Assembly: GCA_013398295.1 (NCBI GenBank)
Contig: VZSF01003931.1
Location: forward strand, 373,211-437,210
DNA length: 64,000 bases
Source of the DNA: Chionis minor
Lineage: Eukaryota > Chordata > Aves > Charadriiformes > Chionididae
Direction: 5' to 3'
Positions 26,810 through 40,900 of this stretch are shown piece after piece (the stretch's first letter is position 1; the number at the start of each line of letters is the position of its first letter). The notes beneath the pieces were generated by a model. It had not been told where the DNA came from and did not search any database. It was given only the letters and a program-made list of their open reading frames with translations. A program made the position numbers and the translations under genes.

Positions 26810-27260
26810 TCCCAAGCCTAGTTCACTTTTTGACCACTGCTGAGAACTGGATTGATATTTTTAGAGACTCTATTCATGCTAAAATGTGGTGGGTTTTGAG
26901 TGTTAATGACTGATTTAGACTCTATTTTTCTGTACGTAGTTATTTTTCCCAGTGCTCATCACTTTCTCTTATCTGAACTGAATTTCACCTGCTATTTCAC
27001 CATTTTGCCTTCAGTTACTCTGTACCATGATGTCCTGTAATTCTTCACAGATAGCTTAGACCTTACTGCCTTGAAAAGTGTTGTGTCTTCAGCAGTCTTC
27101 ATCATCTCAGTGTTATGCCCATTTCCCTCTCCTTTATGGATCTGTTGAAAAGCAGAATATGTGAGGGATCACTCTGGTAGCCTTGTGCCATTGTCAAAAC
27201 CAACCCATTATGCCTACACTTTGCTTCCCTTCTTTTAATATTTACTAATTTACAGAAAGA
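26810..27260 (-). mobile_element. Ancient CR1-type LINE remnant, longest of the old copies
   Basis: In order, the plus strand shows TTTTTGACCACTGCTGAG, ACTGATTTAGACTCTATTT, GAATTTCACCTGCTATTTC, GTAATTCTTCACAG, TGTCTTCAGCAGTCTTCATC and CTTTATGGATCTGTTGAAAA. Each is a degenerate form of consecutive blocks in the antisense of old reptilian CR1 LINEs (for example the block normally reading GAATTTCATCTGCCATTTT). The order and spacing are preserved over about 450 bp, which makes chance unlikely. The element is inverted, truncated and non-functional. Confidence 0.7.
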
Positions 27261-27449
27261 GATTTTGAGAGGAAAGACTATTTGCCATGGAGCGCACCGT
27301 GAGCTGTGGGTAGAGGCTGCGTGCAGGTCACTAGTATCCATTGCTTTGCTAGTTTGTGGGTTTGGTTTCTTCACAAAGCCTGAGTCAGCAGAGGAGGATG
27401 CTTCAATACAATGCCTAAATGACTAAGCTGGTTTTTTCCTTCTTTCTAG

Positions 27450-27505
27450 ATTTGCCACTGAACTAAAAAACACTGAAGAGTATAAAGATGCGATTTTCAT
27501 TATAG
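27450..27505 (+). other. Candidate coding exon, 56 nt
   Basis: A long pyrimidine tract, GGTTTTTTCCTTCTTTCTAG, forms a very good acceptor at 27449. The only open frame uses the first base to finish a codon and reads FATELKNTEEYKDAIFII, with one base left over before a donor-like GGTATAT. The composition (E, K, T, D, aromatic and I residues without low complexity) is protein-like. A second possible donor, TAG with GTGAAAG, lies 15 nt downstream at 27521 and would add five residues in frame. The stop follows at 27541. It would be an internal exon of a plus-strand gene, which I do not recognise. A chance open frame of this length is possible. Confidence 0.3.
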
Positions 27506-27520
27506 GTATATCCCATGTAG

Positions 27521-30500
27521 GTGAAAGAAAGGTTGTATCATGACTGAATTCTGAAGGAAGATAACAGTAGATGCATGGATTATGATGTTTCTGTCTTTAG
27601 CTGTTGGGACACATCTATCGCAAAAACTTGCTATTTAGATTTGTAGTACGTGTGTATCCCATTTTACCTGGCCAGTAAAATTTATGGTGTGGTAAACTGG
27701 GAAGATGCTAGTATACAATAAGGAAATTTTCAAGTCTGTGTTGGGTAGACACAGTAAGTAAATGCAACAGGTGATATTCCAGGAGGCCCGGTATACTTTA
27801 AAGCAAAACAAAACATGATTATGATAATTGCAGTGGTATGGTTGCTAGCTGTAAAATTGCATTTTCTTCCTTCGTTTAAGTGTTACTGGGGCTTACTGAA
27901 CAATTTCAACTTCTGAAATAAGTTGAAGAGATGATAAAAGTGCAAAGCAAGCTAAAGAAAAGTGTTAGCATGAGAGTAGTTCTAACTTCCAATACTGCTA
28001 TTTCCAAGCTGTCCAGCCTGATAAATGCACATGCAGCGGCTTTTCTTTGAAGTACCAGTGACATCCAGCAGTAGCATCATTAGACAACCCCCAATCTGTA
28101 AACTCATAGATTAACCAAAGATCTTTACTACTCAGCCATTTGAAGTTGGCAACTCAGGATAGTTCTACTTCCTGACCCGATTTAGGTTATCTCTGTTTTA
28201 TTGTTTTCATTTTGGTAGAACAGGGTTTCTTTTATTGCTACATTGACAATGAGGTTCAGTGAATGCCTCCAGCTGGTGTTGCCTTTTCTGTTGCTCTGCA
28301 TAATATCCTAATTGACATAGTATTCTGTAATCTGTTTGAGATTATGAACTGTATACTTTAGCAAAAGACTCTAGGATCATTAAGATTGCATAGCTGACTT
28401 CCTGCAGTGCTTATTAGGGATGAATTCATGTTTATTTGTAGTGTTGACAACGGAAGCTGAAACCACCTAGCCTTCTACTTTACTTCATTTTTAACACTTT
28501 ATTATGAAGTAAAAATAGCTGAGATTTGTAGGAAATAATACATAATAGAAATCTTAAATCTCAGCTCTTCACAGACTGCTATTCCTATATTACATTTCTC
28601 TCCAGGTCAGCAGCACGTCGTGCTCAATTTCATCTGTTGGTAGTCAGTGTTAGCACAAGACAAATGCAGTTAGGATGTTAATTGTCACACTAGAAGATAA
28701 TTTCATGGCAATAACACCTGTCTGGCATTCAGCTGCCCTCTAGATGTATTATAACAATTAGAAGGACTGACTCATTTTTAAATGCATATATTTTCAAAAA
28801 TAATTTTAGCAGTTTGTGAGGTTGCTGTTTCCTGTTTGAGATGTAAATGAGAGCAGAATCTGCTTCAGTTAAATGCTAGATTCTTCTCTCAGTACTTCAG
28901 TGTCTCTGGGTCTGTACTGGCAGCAGAACTGAGAATATTCATTTTTTAGTAGGGTTTTTCATATAAAAAACTCCTGAAAGTAGCAGCTCAAACAGAAATC
29001 ATGGGGTTGTTTTTGCCTTTTCCCCTGATACATAATCTTTCTGAGATACTCATGAAGAGCCTGGTCCTGCAAAGTGAGAACTCATGTCTTTACTCCCATT
29101 TTGCATCATCATTATTTTGTTGAATGCCATCTTCTTTTCTGAGAGGGACCATAACTGAGACTGTGTAGATAAGTACAAAGTAGCACAGAAGATGAAACTG
29201 AAAACCAGACCCTGTCACTAAATCAGAAATAGTTTGAGAACTATGCTTTTTATAAGCTCTTTGTCTCACTCTTTGCAGGTTTGCTCCTAAAAGGAATAGA
29301 AGATACAGATCCTATCATTTCTAATATGGCAAAATGTTAAGAGCTAGGGACCAGGCTTGTCACATCTAACTTTATACTTTTTAAGTGAGGTGCATGAGCT
29401 AGGTGTATAGTCTGCTTTGCCCATCTAGGAGGGGCAAGTGAAAGAAGACAATCGGTGCCTACTAAGAGGTTTTGATCCTGGGTAGGCAAACCTGATTTCT
29501 AGATGGGCAGATCTCTGTCCTCCATTTATAGACGGTGTCTTGAATGACTCTGCTCTTAGGTTTGACATATCAGGGCTTCAGGATGCACTTCGGCGTATTG
29601 GCCTTTGCTTCTAGATTATGCAACCACAAAAAATAATGTATTTGAAAAATCACCCATTAAAATGTGATTTCCCAAACATTAACTTGATCAGGTTGTAAAA
29701 AAATGCGTGTTTAAAACCATTAGCTGTATTTAATTACACTTTCAAACCATGAATGCTTTTTTGGAATAGATAATTTAATATAGTGCAGCATTTGTTTTTC
29801 TTCTCCACTGAGTCCGTAGAACATGTAAATAGCTATTATAAACTATGGGATATTACAGCTTCTATAGCAAATCTTGGGGTTTGTACTGATTGTTTATAGC
29901 CCAATTACAGTGATAACCAGTGTTCTGTATATTTTCTAATGCAGCAGAACAAACATTCCCTGACTAAGAACTTTAGCTCTAAACCTCCAAAATTAGGACT
30001 CCATGGCAATGTAGGTAGGTTTCTAAATTATTTATCAAACTACTAGTGTTGCTATGTCTGGTAGTTTTGCTAGATTCAATTGTCTTAACAGTAACAATTT
30101 AGTGGAGAAATCTGTTGGCAGAGGGAAAACAATCAAAGCAAAATATAAGCTAAATGTCTTTATTGATATAATATGTGTCATTTGTAAGAACACTCAAGTT
30201 CTCTCATATTCGCAATTCCAACATGCCTGAAAAGAAGATCCCAGCACTAATCATAACATCACCTGGGGGGAAGCCCCAAAGAGCAATTTTCTAAATGTAT
30301 TTGTCTTCAAATATGATAATGTACATTTATTAGCTATTTATATTATATGAATGACTGCATTGCAAACCTGAGAACCAGTATTCCTTTGATTTAATCTAAC
30401 TTATTTTTTATTTCTGTCTCAATTACATGAAATATTATAATGTTTCATTACATATGAAACATGTAAGGTGAAACAGATGAAACTGAAAAAAACCCAATGC

Positions 30501-33500
30501 AGGTTTCGTTAGGAAATCTTACCAAGGTTTCCTCTACTTAAAACATATTCCAAATCCCAACAGACTAATGCATCACAAGCATTAGCACTCTAATGTGTAA
30601 CTGAGAGAAGACAGCCGTTCTCCACACCAAAGGCAAAGAATCTTTTACATGTTCACTGTAAGATTTTCTAATTCCATAGGTCTTCTCCTTTTCAATCCCA
30701 TGTTCTTTTGCCCATTTCAACAAATTTACTAAATCTGAAAACCTTACATGCAGGCAGCTCCTCTGCAGCACAAAGGCAAGCTAGCTTAACTGTATTAGCA
30801 ATAAATAGGTTTTGTCCAACTGTTCCCGGAATAAGAGCTATTGCGTATAAAGAGGAGAGTAGGCGAAGAAAGATGTTGCTTTCTGGACCCATGATGGAGA
30901 TTGTTTATTCATTCTTTCTGGAAGTCTGGCATTTTTTGTCAAAAAAAAGATGTAAAATTTAAAAACAAAATTTGCATACAGAAACTTTAGTTCTAAGGAA
31001 AAACTAAAGCACCAGACTCACCAGCAAAGGCAGTCTCTCTGAAATTCTTTCCTTTCACCTTTTAAGTCAGTTAAATATATTCCTTACAATCATCATTTAC
31101 TGTAGTATTTACTATGTATTTTCATTCGTTCATCAAAAGCACATGTTATGGCCAGACACATGTTAAAATTAAAGCAATCAAATGATTTACAGTGACAAAG
31201 GACTTTATTTTAAAAGGTGCTGAACATCTATAACTACTACTCACACCTATTGGAATGAATCGTCAGATTATGAGCATCCCTGGAAGTTGCCATTTGGTGG
31301 GAATAACATGAGTCCATCGCCGCTCTGGATTAAGCCTACATCAGGAAAAATCGCATTCTATACTGCAATTTCGGGCTATCTTAATGAGTAAGGAGTGCAC
31401 ATTCTCCCAGAGCTTTAGGGAGAAGCCTTGTGATTTGGAGTTTGTCCCTCTTTACCTTTAAGCTTCTTCAGCAAGAAGGAAAAGGGATTTAATAGACAAG
31501 CTATGGCACTTAAGTAATATTCAGTACAGTACAGTTCATATAGTGTATGTTATGGTTTTTCCACACAGACCCTTAAAGAAATTTCTATTTTATAATAGGT
31601 AATTATTGAAATACCTTTTGCTAATCTTCAGCCTCATCTCTCTCAAACATTTGCAAATGCTTTTCTATAAGAGGTAATTGCCCAACAGTTGCTGTTTGCA
31701 CCAAAATTATTTACAAGAATACATGAATGAGTTATTGGATGCTGCTGAGCAATGACACTAATACAGTTACTGAAAATTAAAGCAATCAAAGAAATGGGCT
31801 CCGTGCTCCACTCCTGGAACTGTTCATCCTCCAGCTTAAATGAACAAAGCTCTATTCAGATCAATTTAGCTATGACTCAGTGTCCAAATTCAGTCTAAAT
31901 GATTATGCATAAGGATCACTGTAAGGTGCCAATTTTGCGTAACTGTGCCAATGATAATGAAATGGAATAAAAGTCCAAATGTGAATAGCTATAAATAATT
32001 GAAGAGAATAAATCTGAGGCACGGAAAGATTTCAGTTAGTTACATAGTGATGTTTGATACCATTTACAGTAGTACATTAGTCTATACCGTATAAAGGGAA
32101 AAGAAGTCCCATCCTAGAAAACACCACTGAAATTATCTGATGTTGTTGATCACAGTAGATGGCCTGCTTTGCCAATGGCTTTCTCTTCTTCAGGAGGTAA
32201 TTAGGGCGGAATTGCCATCAATGTTCCCTCTACTATTTTTAACCCACTCAGGACTTGGTTTCTAGTGCTGTGTGGCACATTTCATGTTTCCTCTTCATGT
32301 TTACAGTGTGTTTAAAAGCAAAATCAGCTTGTAATTAGCATTGCTAAGGTGGCCTGCAGGTCCACCAAACCCCAGTACGTGGACATGGGCAGACTTTTGT
32401 CGTCACTGAAGAACTCAACAGAGCAGACTGGCGAAGCGTGAACTTTGCTGGAGTCCCCGATTATCCTACCCTTAAGGTCCTGCAAAAAGTCCATCACCAT
32501 CATGTCTGACATACTATGACAACAAAGAAGTGGGCTGCAAAGGCATCACAACTATCTTCCCCTTGGGAAGAGGTAGGTTACACCGCAACAGTTGTATAAG
32601 GCATTTTTTTGTCCCTTCTTGGATGGCCAGCCTTTTGGGCTTTCTTCCTATAGAAAATGCCCCTTCATGACAACATCCTACATTGGCTCATGACTGGCAC
32701 AATCAGTTCCTGGCAGAACAGTGAGAACTGGTCTCCTGGACATTAAGTATTTGAGGCAGGCACAGGCCAGTCAGGGCTTGGCAGCTATGACAGGGTAAGT
32801 CTGGTTACTTTATTCTGGAGCTTGTTCTGGTGGTGGGCTAAGGAAATATTTCTTCTCTCTTATTGCCAGAGACCAGAATAAAACAGACTGTGGGATCTAG
32901 CTTCCATCACTAGTGTCTTTTTTGTCTTACTTGTCTTGGGTTTGTTTTGGCATTTGTAATGCAGATGATCATCATGAACAGAATGTCAATTTATCCTTGT
33001 AAAAATTACAGCTTCCTTTTGTGAGACAATCTGTGGGTTCGTGTGAATTTTTCCTTGCATCAAAGAAAGATATAGATGTCCTAAGGCAATTTATCTTTGG
33101 GGAATTGTGTTACCTCGTACACCTCATGAAATGGATAGAGTTCTGATTTAATCTCATGATGGCATTTTATTTTAAATTGTAGAGACGGACCTTTTTATTG
33201 TGCTTTTGCAAAATAAGCAGTTGCTCTTCTGAGACATTTAAAAGGAAGCATGCGTGGGAAATCCTTTACTACAGACTGAATGACAAGGGAAAGTTAGAAG
33301 CTCAAGGGGGAACTAAAAGGCCTTGTACCAATTAGCTATACAGAAATAGGTTTCTACTTTTTATCACCTTACCACTAAATAAAGGTTCATGTTAATGTGG
33401 TTACTTTCCTAGTCAAGTAGTTGGCCAGGTCTTCAGGTTTAACCCATCTGATTTGGTGTCAAAGAAGGGACATGATGATGATACATAGGATGATTATACA

Positions 33501-35036
33501 AAGAACTTTGAGATACAGAACGATGGCTGCTGAATGTTTAGTTAGCCCTGAAAAGACAGGGACTGTAGCAGGATTTTTGAAGTGACAGCATTTGGAAAAA
33601 AATGCAGCATAGAGCTCTATGAAGATTTTCAGTCAGCCTGAGCCAGGTACAAGACTTCAGCTTTGGAAGCAAGATGAGGCAGGACCACTACATGAATCAT
33701 CTGCACCTGAACGAATGTCAATGTGGATGCATTTTTTTTCCTTGAACTAAGTACTACACATATTTATAAGCATTTTTAAATTATTGGATTATTAAGTACA
33801 AGTATTGTTCTAATTCCTGGAAGTATGGAAAACATAAGATTAGTCAGTAGATAGTGGAACACTTTCTGTCAGTGTGTACAGAATAATGACAACTAAATAT
33901 TGTCAGAACATCACCTAAAAGAGGATAGACCTCTCTCACCATCATTGTTTTCCCTGAATTTTTTTGAACTTGTAAAACAAGAGTAATTCTGCCTATTAGC
34001 ATGAGTAAAGGTAGAATGCTTTTAACACTTTCATTGTCAATTACAATGATGGAATTTTTACAAACAAGATTGGCATTAAATAAGCAAAACACAAGTATTT
34101 TTCCTGCATGTGTTTTATTGTATATATACTTTTGTCTCTTTTATTATATAGATACAGTTTTACAGGCAGTTCAACAGTAGAGGTATTGTAGAATGTCTTA
34201 TATACTAGCAGTAGACAACATCAAGTAATGGATATCTCTAAAATTAACTTTTGAACAGCTGCCTTTGTGATGAAAATCATCTTCCCTTGTAAATGGTTGG
34301 TAGGTCAACACAGGCTGTTAAAGATGAACCCATTGCAGAAAGCTAGGAATTAAAGTGTGCGCTTCGGCTTTATTTTTCTGTAACTTACTGAAACTGGGAC
34401 AAACAAGCCTGGCATTGGGGCATTTGGAACTGAGCAGTCCCCAGCTGCTTTCATGACGTAGGAAGCTTGCCACCAGACTACAAAAGCATAGATAATGCCT
34501 CAGTGATCGTCCTGGAGTTCTTCTCTGGCTCTGCAAATGGAACTTGAAGTTTGGCTGGCAACTAACAGTAATAATGGATGCTTACACAGAGCACAGCAAA
34601 GTTTTAAACTCTTCATTTCATTTTATTTCCTGAAGACATGCAGAGAGTGGAAGTGTCTCCTTGATACGAAAATTAGCCAGTTGTTTTCAGAAAACATCTT
34701 AATCTTAACTTAAACGTACTAAACTGTTAGATGCAGTAAATTCAGAATGGCTCTCCATGACCTCATCATATCTGATGCAAATTGCTGTGGTCTATAAAAA
34801 TTACCTACTCTGAGTCTTTTTCCCCTTGTGTACAAGCTCAGCTCTTTGTTTGCCTTTAGAAGGAGGTCATGTAATCTCTTAGGGCCCACAAGAGTGGGCT
34901 GCACGCCAGGAGGCAGGGGCAGTGTCCTCAACGAGACCACCACCCCCCTTTGTTCTGAACACATGCCCAGCTTGGACACACGCGCATCAGCTCATTACAG
35001 TCCCTGTTTACACACACAGCCTTCCCCACTCACCTT
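27521..35036. other. Unassigned non-coding DNA
   Basis: The longest featureless stretch. No known repeat, gene or RNA is recognised with confidence. The segment 29340-29560 has weak internal symmetry and words such as GATGGGCAGATCT that suggest an old interspersed repeat, but I could not name it. The part 31220-31470 has a non-repetitive texture compatible with conserved non-coding DNA. A minus frame at 32324-32512 was considered and rejected. Confidence 0.45.
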
Positions 35037-35065
35037 ACACACACACACACACACACATACACACA
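35037..35065. repeat. (AC)n microsatellite
   Basis: A clean AC run of about ten units at 35037-35057, then an interrupted continuation to about 35065. The short open frames on both strands here owe part of their length to this repeat. Confidence 0.95.
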
Positions 35066-37911
35066 AACGTATGAATCCTTCTGTTTCTTACCACTTAAAC
35101 CATACTTGTTCTGGAATGTATAGCTACATAGACATATATCCCTCTGTCTGTAACTGAAGAAGAATAGCAGAGGAGGTCCACCGATGGAGACCAGGAGTTG
35201 CGCAAGAGTCTGCATTGCCAGAAGGTTCGCAGGGATGAGGCAAGTCCAAGGTCAAGTCAGCAAGGCAAGGTCAGGGCTGGGCACGGCTGCTTGCGGCATT
35301 GCTTGGGCAAGAGCCTGAGCTCAACACAGCCTCCAACCCAAGAGGCAGTGGAGGCTTCTTACAGCCATTTCTAATAACTGGGTTGTGAACCCTGTGAGCT
35401 GTGTTCACATATGTGTGCAAAATACAGAGACAGAGGTTAAGAACAGCAAAAGTTACTTTTGTAAGGGGCATTCCCACTCTCTGTGGTAAGCATTGATTTT
35501 TTAGTATGGCAGGAATCAGACTAACTCTGTGTGTCTCTGAGCAATGTACCCTAAGCTTCCTAACGGCAAACTTGGCACAGTAATCATCTGCTGATGCCTA
35601 CATTTCATAAGGTCAGCTGAGTCCTCAACCCCCCAATAAATATTTTATAAATGTAAACTTTATCGGTCAGTTTGGTTTTGAGGTTTAAAACAGTATAAAT
35701 TCTACTTTTCTTTGATATATAATACAATCTTCTGAACTTTGAGATACATTAATAAAACAAAATCTTGCATCTTAACATTAAAGCTGAAATCAGGTGAATT
35801 TTAGAGTACCAAGTATGCTGTATAGACCCTGTTTATAAAAATAATAGATGGTTGACTTCTTTCCAAGTAACCTGCAGCCATAGGATAAGAACATAATTAA
35901 TGCTTGTAAGACCATCTTCAGTTTTTATATTATATTATTTACTTTTAATTTGATGCTTTGTTATTGTTTAGTTACATGAGACTTAGTTCCTCATAGGCTT
36001 TCATGAAGTATAATTATTTGTTTCTTCTTCAACATATATATAAAATACCATGAAAGTAACATGTTTAAAATCTGCAATATTCCTCTTATGTGATACAGGT
36101 TTTCATTGGATATTTAAAATAGTGGAAGAAATGCAATTTTAGTTAGATGATAACTAAATTCTTTGGAGACAGACAATTTTCTGCTGAAAACCCATGTGGC
36201 CGATGTTGTTCTATGTCTACATCATTAATGAGGATTTAAATAAAAGTTAATCTATTATTGCGGAGAAAAAACCCTGTTCATATGTAATTTATATCAATGA
36301 TAAAATAAATTGAATTTATTTTGTGAGATAAATTTGAAACAATTTCTCATACTTCTGCATAGATTTCCTAAGAGTTCTTCTCCGAACTGTCTCATCAGAC
36401 TAAGCAGAAAACATCTGTAATCTTAATTCTGGAGAGAACTCTTACACCTGGTGGTTCTCAACTATGGCATTTTTCCCAGAGCGCTGGTTGGTTGCATGGT
36501 TTTGCAGTGCGCAGGTGTGAACCTCAGGTGGGACAGGGTCCAGTACCGTAGCATGCACAATATTTCACTGTTAAATTCGTTAATGCCTCCTACGCCCAGG
36601 TAGACATTTCCATGACACTTTTAGGTAGCTTATTTATGTCCTGCAGACTTCTGTCAACTTTGGTTGAAATACCAAATTTGGTTGAAATAACTTTGGTGAA
36701 GGTGGAGGTTACTCAGGAGGAAGAGGCTCTCGGACAGAGACACACATGGAAGCAGCTTGATTGCTTACAGCTCCTTTCCTAGGGAAACTGGTCTAAAAAG
36801 AGGGTAGTATTTTTGCAAAGACTAATTCATTTTTGACAGACATTCTAGCTAGAGGCTGGTGTAACAGGTCAGCATTTGCTGTGGGCTGAGAACAGATGCG
36901 AAACAGCGAGCGTAAAGGCAAAGAAATTTGACGAAGAAACTCAGCGTGTCTGTCATGCACAGGGCACGGGAGGTTGGGGCTTTACCTTATCTGTGCCTAC
37001 CATGGTGAGCGGAGGAGGAATTACCAAGACTTCATGGAAAGCATGCATAGGAGAAGCATTTTCATGGTACCTGGCAGACAGAAGCCTGTTAACAATCTGA
37101 TCTTTTCTACATCTCCTCTTTTATTTTTTTTTTTGGCTTGTTCTTCTAGCAGGAGATCTCATGAGCTCTTGGAATTGGGGTTCTCTTGCTTTCATCATTT
37201 ATATTTTTGCGACCTTGTTCAGTACACACTTTTGTTGTTTACCTTTAATAACTTTCTGTATAACAGTTCTGGAGGGCAGGCAGAAGCACACCTTCAGATA
37301 TTGTTATTTCCCCCCATTTTGTGGTGACGAGTGAATGGCAGCTCTGTGTTTCCAGTGCTAAAGAATAAGAATACTTATGTAACCTTCTTTCCCTGTAACC
37401 TTCTTTCCCCTGAAATTAAGTTTTAGGAGGAGCTTTTAAAAAGTGTTTTGCAATCCGGTAGAGAGTGGTATATTTTACTTCTAATGGAATATTTTGAAAA
37501 AAAGCCAATTGGTTTCTGTCTGGTGGCAAGCAATATGCCAGACATGTTGGGAGCTATGAACATTTAAATTTGCCTGAGGATCTGCTTCTTCGTAATCTAG
37601 GTAATATAAGCCACTCTTTCCTGATAGAAGGTATTTGTGTTATGAATACACAAATCTCCTGTTATTTATTGTCGTCTGCAAAGGCAGGATACTCATTGTG
37701 ATGCAGGTTGAAGAACGGGATCTAGAGGAGCTGATGAATGTGTTGTCTGAGCTGCCTATCATCTGACCCTTGAACTGGCTAGCCTCCCGTGGCACCACTC
37801 CTTCCCTTTCCCAAGGGACTTAGATTTCATACCCATTCCAACAAGATAAGCAGCTGACAGAAAAGTGGTGATTTTCAATTATGTTTCTCTCTGATGCATT
37901 TTTACATAAAG
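35066..37911. other. Unassigned non-coding DNA
   Basis: The part at 35220-35290 contains several GGTCAAG/GCAAGGTCAGG-like words in tandem, possibly a decayed minisatellite. The rest is AT-rich. TTGGTTGAAATA is duplicated at 36661-36688, and a CCTTCTTTCCC-containing unit is duplicated near 37381-37411. No gene recognised. Confidence 0.45.
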
Positions 37912-37936
37912 ATCAAATCAAATCAAATCAAATCAA
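37912..37936. repeat. (ATCAA)5 pentanucleotide microsatellite
   Basis: Five perfect tandem copies of ATCAA. A simple sequence repeat with no visible host feature. Confidence 0.95.
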
Positions 37937-40900
37937 GTGCCTTATGCTGTATATTACAAACCCAGCAACACCATATGTACTGGCATGTTTTCTGCAAACT
38001 CTGAAGGAAAGAAACATGTAGGTATTGTGTTAGGAGTGCCACTCGTTATAGCATCTGTAAGTTGGTTTGCTCTAAGCTGTTATGGGTGGTAAAATTGCAT
38101 CCTGATCTCTGTCATCTGCCTGTCATTGTTCAGCCAGCTGAGGAACTGGGGGGCCGCCTACGGGCAAGCTCCAGAGGAGGAGGTGCCGCCTGCTGCGCAC
38201 CATCAGGACCGTGCGAAAGTCAGCTTTCTACTAGAGCTGTATCCCTCTGCTAAACCCACATTTATGGGATAGCAGGAAGCAACTCTCTTATTTGGCACAA
38301 GGCTGCGCAAAGCAAAGCTTGGGAAACCTTTGCAGGAAATGAACTGTATCTAATCCAGTTTGATATAGTAGGCAGCATATTATTAAGCCAAATCACCGTG
38401 TTTATCCCTTTTTTCTTTGCACTCTTGTCCCTGAGGCCAGTACCCTTCCCTCCTCTGGGCAAGTTGCACAGGGCTTTATAATTGCAGGGATCAGTAAACC
38501 TTCCCGCTGTCCCCTCCCCTCTTCCACCCACGCTGCCTCCCAAGTTCATGCCAATACTTACTGGTGAATAAGATGCAGCACTCCATTAAAACCCAAATCA
38601 CTGAAACAATGAACTGGAATAACTTGCCAGGGGCAAAGTGTGTTTTGTTAAGATACCAGAAAAGATCCGTACACCAGGTCCACAGGGGCCTGGTCTTTGC
38701 GTTTACTCCCATCGAATGCAGAAGAAAAGAAAGGAAAACAGCACGACTACTAGGAGGCTATCCTAATTTTATTTTGAGGCTTCTCTTACTTTCAGCATTA
38801 AATCCACTTTTCCTTTTCAACCAATTTTGTTTGTTTTCTGTCATCTTTCTGTCATATTCTGTCATGTTTCTTCTTCCTTGCTTTCTTTTGAAGCAATGCT
38901 GGTCAGCTGAAATGGTAATTGGCTCCCTGTCAGGCAAGCTCAAGGATTTGCAATTTATTTTTGCCTGTCACCTGTTGAAAAAGGACTGAAGATTCCTTTT
39001 CTGCCAATAGAGGAATCCATTAGTAACACAACAGCAGCAGCTGCCTCATGGCAGAGATGCACAATAGTTATATACATCACTTACTCTTTATCTGCTTTGA
39101 GACACTAGGACAGATTGTTGCCTATAATTCTCTATCTGGAAAAAAAAAAAAAAAGTCCATATAGTGCTTAAAATCAGCTGCACTCTTTTTTTAACTCCTG
39201 AAATGACATTTCTTATCCCACAAAACCTTTGTGAAAAATTATTTAAAAGCAAAGAGCTTTTAAATTGTACAGCTAAGATGTAGTCCTAGTTCAGTGCTTC
39301 ATTGCTTCAATTTTTAAGTTGTATAACCTTATACAAACAGTGTAGCAACTCAGTGGTAAATCAGGCGGCTTCCTGAGACACTTTAAAAATCTGAGATTCA
39401 GTTAGGCTGACTTGGCTGAGAATTGAGGTTATAGTCTGAAGCCATAATGGTCTTATTGATGCAGAAAAGGCAGTAGCAGCCAACATATTGGTCATTTCTT
39501 TCCTTATCCTCCACTTGTTATATTGCAGCCAGAAACATTGCAAATATAAATGGTTGCGTTGTGTTTCAGTTTTGATTAAAAGGAGGGAGAACTAATAAAA
39601 ATAAAAGCTGTGAGATTTATAACTTGATTACAGCCAAGAAATCTGAAGAATGTGGTGGTCATTTTTTAAGCTTTTTTAATTCTATTCTTTTTATGCAGCA
39701 TCACGGTGACCTTTGGCAGGATACTCCCTATTGAGACTGTTCTCGCAATCTGCTAGCCTTCTTTAGTCTTTGCCAAGTGCTGGTAGCGATGGGTTTTCAA
39801 ACACCCTTTCCAGTGATGGAATTTCATATACCCTTTTCCTTTGCTTTTACTCCTTTCAGAAAAAGTACTTTCTGTCCTGGTAACCTGGTAACATCCGCAG
39901 TGCATGCAATGCGGTATGTTGAACTAATTGCCAATTAAATAATAGGGAAGGCCAAGATCTAACAGAAAATCATTGTGCACAGTTCATTAACTGCATTTCA
40001 CAGAACGAAAATCATGCCACAAGATTTTTAAAAACAGGTTAAGGAATGAACAGTTTCTTCCTTAGTACTGAATAGGTACAATGCAGAGCAGAATGGAAAG
40101 GTATTCAGACTAGCAGTTCCTGGGGGTTTCAGTTCTTCCCTCCCCCCCGCCATGCTCAGGTAGGTATCTGTACAATGCAGTAATTTCTGTGGATTAGTTC
40201 ATCTTCTCTGTGAGATTAATGGCTTTAAAAAAGACATGGGGAGTCTCAGAGATAACCAGTACCTTAGTCCTGTGCCTTGTCTGATGTTCAATTATAATAA
40301 AACAGGAAATACTAAATAAGATTGAGGAAAATGCTGCGGATGCCTTTCAGGCAGATTTTAAAATATCTGAGTGGCTTCACAGGAAAGTCATGAGAATAAT
40401 GAATGCATCAGAAAGTACGCCTTACGGTAAGGGGTGCATACCACAGAGCACTCGACTTACCAAGGTTCAGCTAATACCTGTAAGAAATGGTCACATGCTG
40501 TAAGAGAAACCTTTTGTTTAGTAAACAAAGGTGTAACAAGGCTGGTTCTTGATGCTACGGGTTCCTGGTCCTAGACAGATTTGGACAAGAAGTGGAATGG
40601 CCGTGCACGTGTGCATCTGAATGTGCTTGAATATAGGCAAAAAAGGACAAAAATAAAAAGTGAGTTGCATTTGGGGAATCAGTGGAAGTGTAGAAGGTCC
40701 AAGAGTGAGCAGCGTTTCATTGAGAGCAGTGGGGTTTGAAATGTCAGCACTAAATGCATTGCTGAAAATGGGTAAAATACATAGAAAAGGGAAAGGAGGG
40801 AGTGGCCAAAATAAAATTTGAAAATTATAGTTTTTATAATAGACCTAAAAGCCAATCTTGAAAATCTTTACCTTTAACATTGGAAATACCAAGATGAAAA

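Noticed and set aside
32200..32290. Words resembling an old reptilian repeat (GTTCCCTCTACTATTTTTAA)
   Set aside because: Only one short block matches and the continuation does not.
32324..32512. Minus-strand 62-codon frame, considered as a retrocopy of a housekeeping gene
   Set aside because: No continuous resemblance to any enzyme could be found in any frame on either strand, and there is no poly-A tail or target duplication.
38564..38989. 141-codon plus-strand frame
   Set aside because: The second half is a T-rich hydrophobic run. No domain, and the start has no promoter or splice context.
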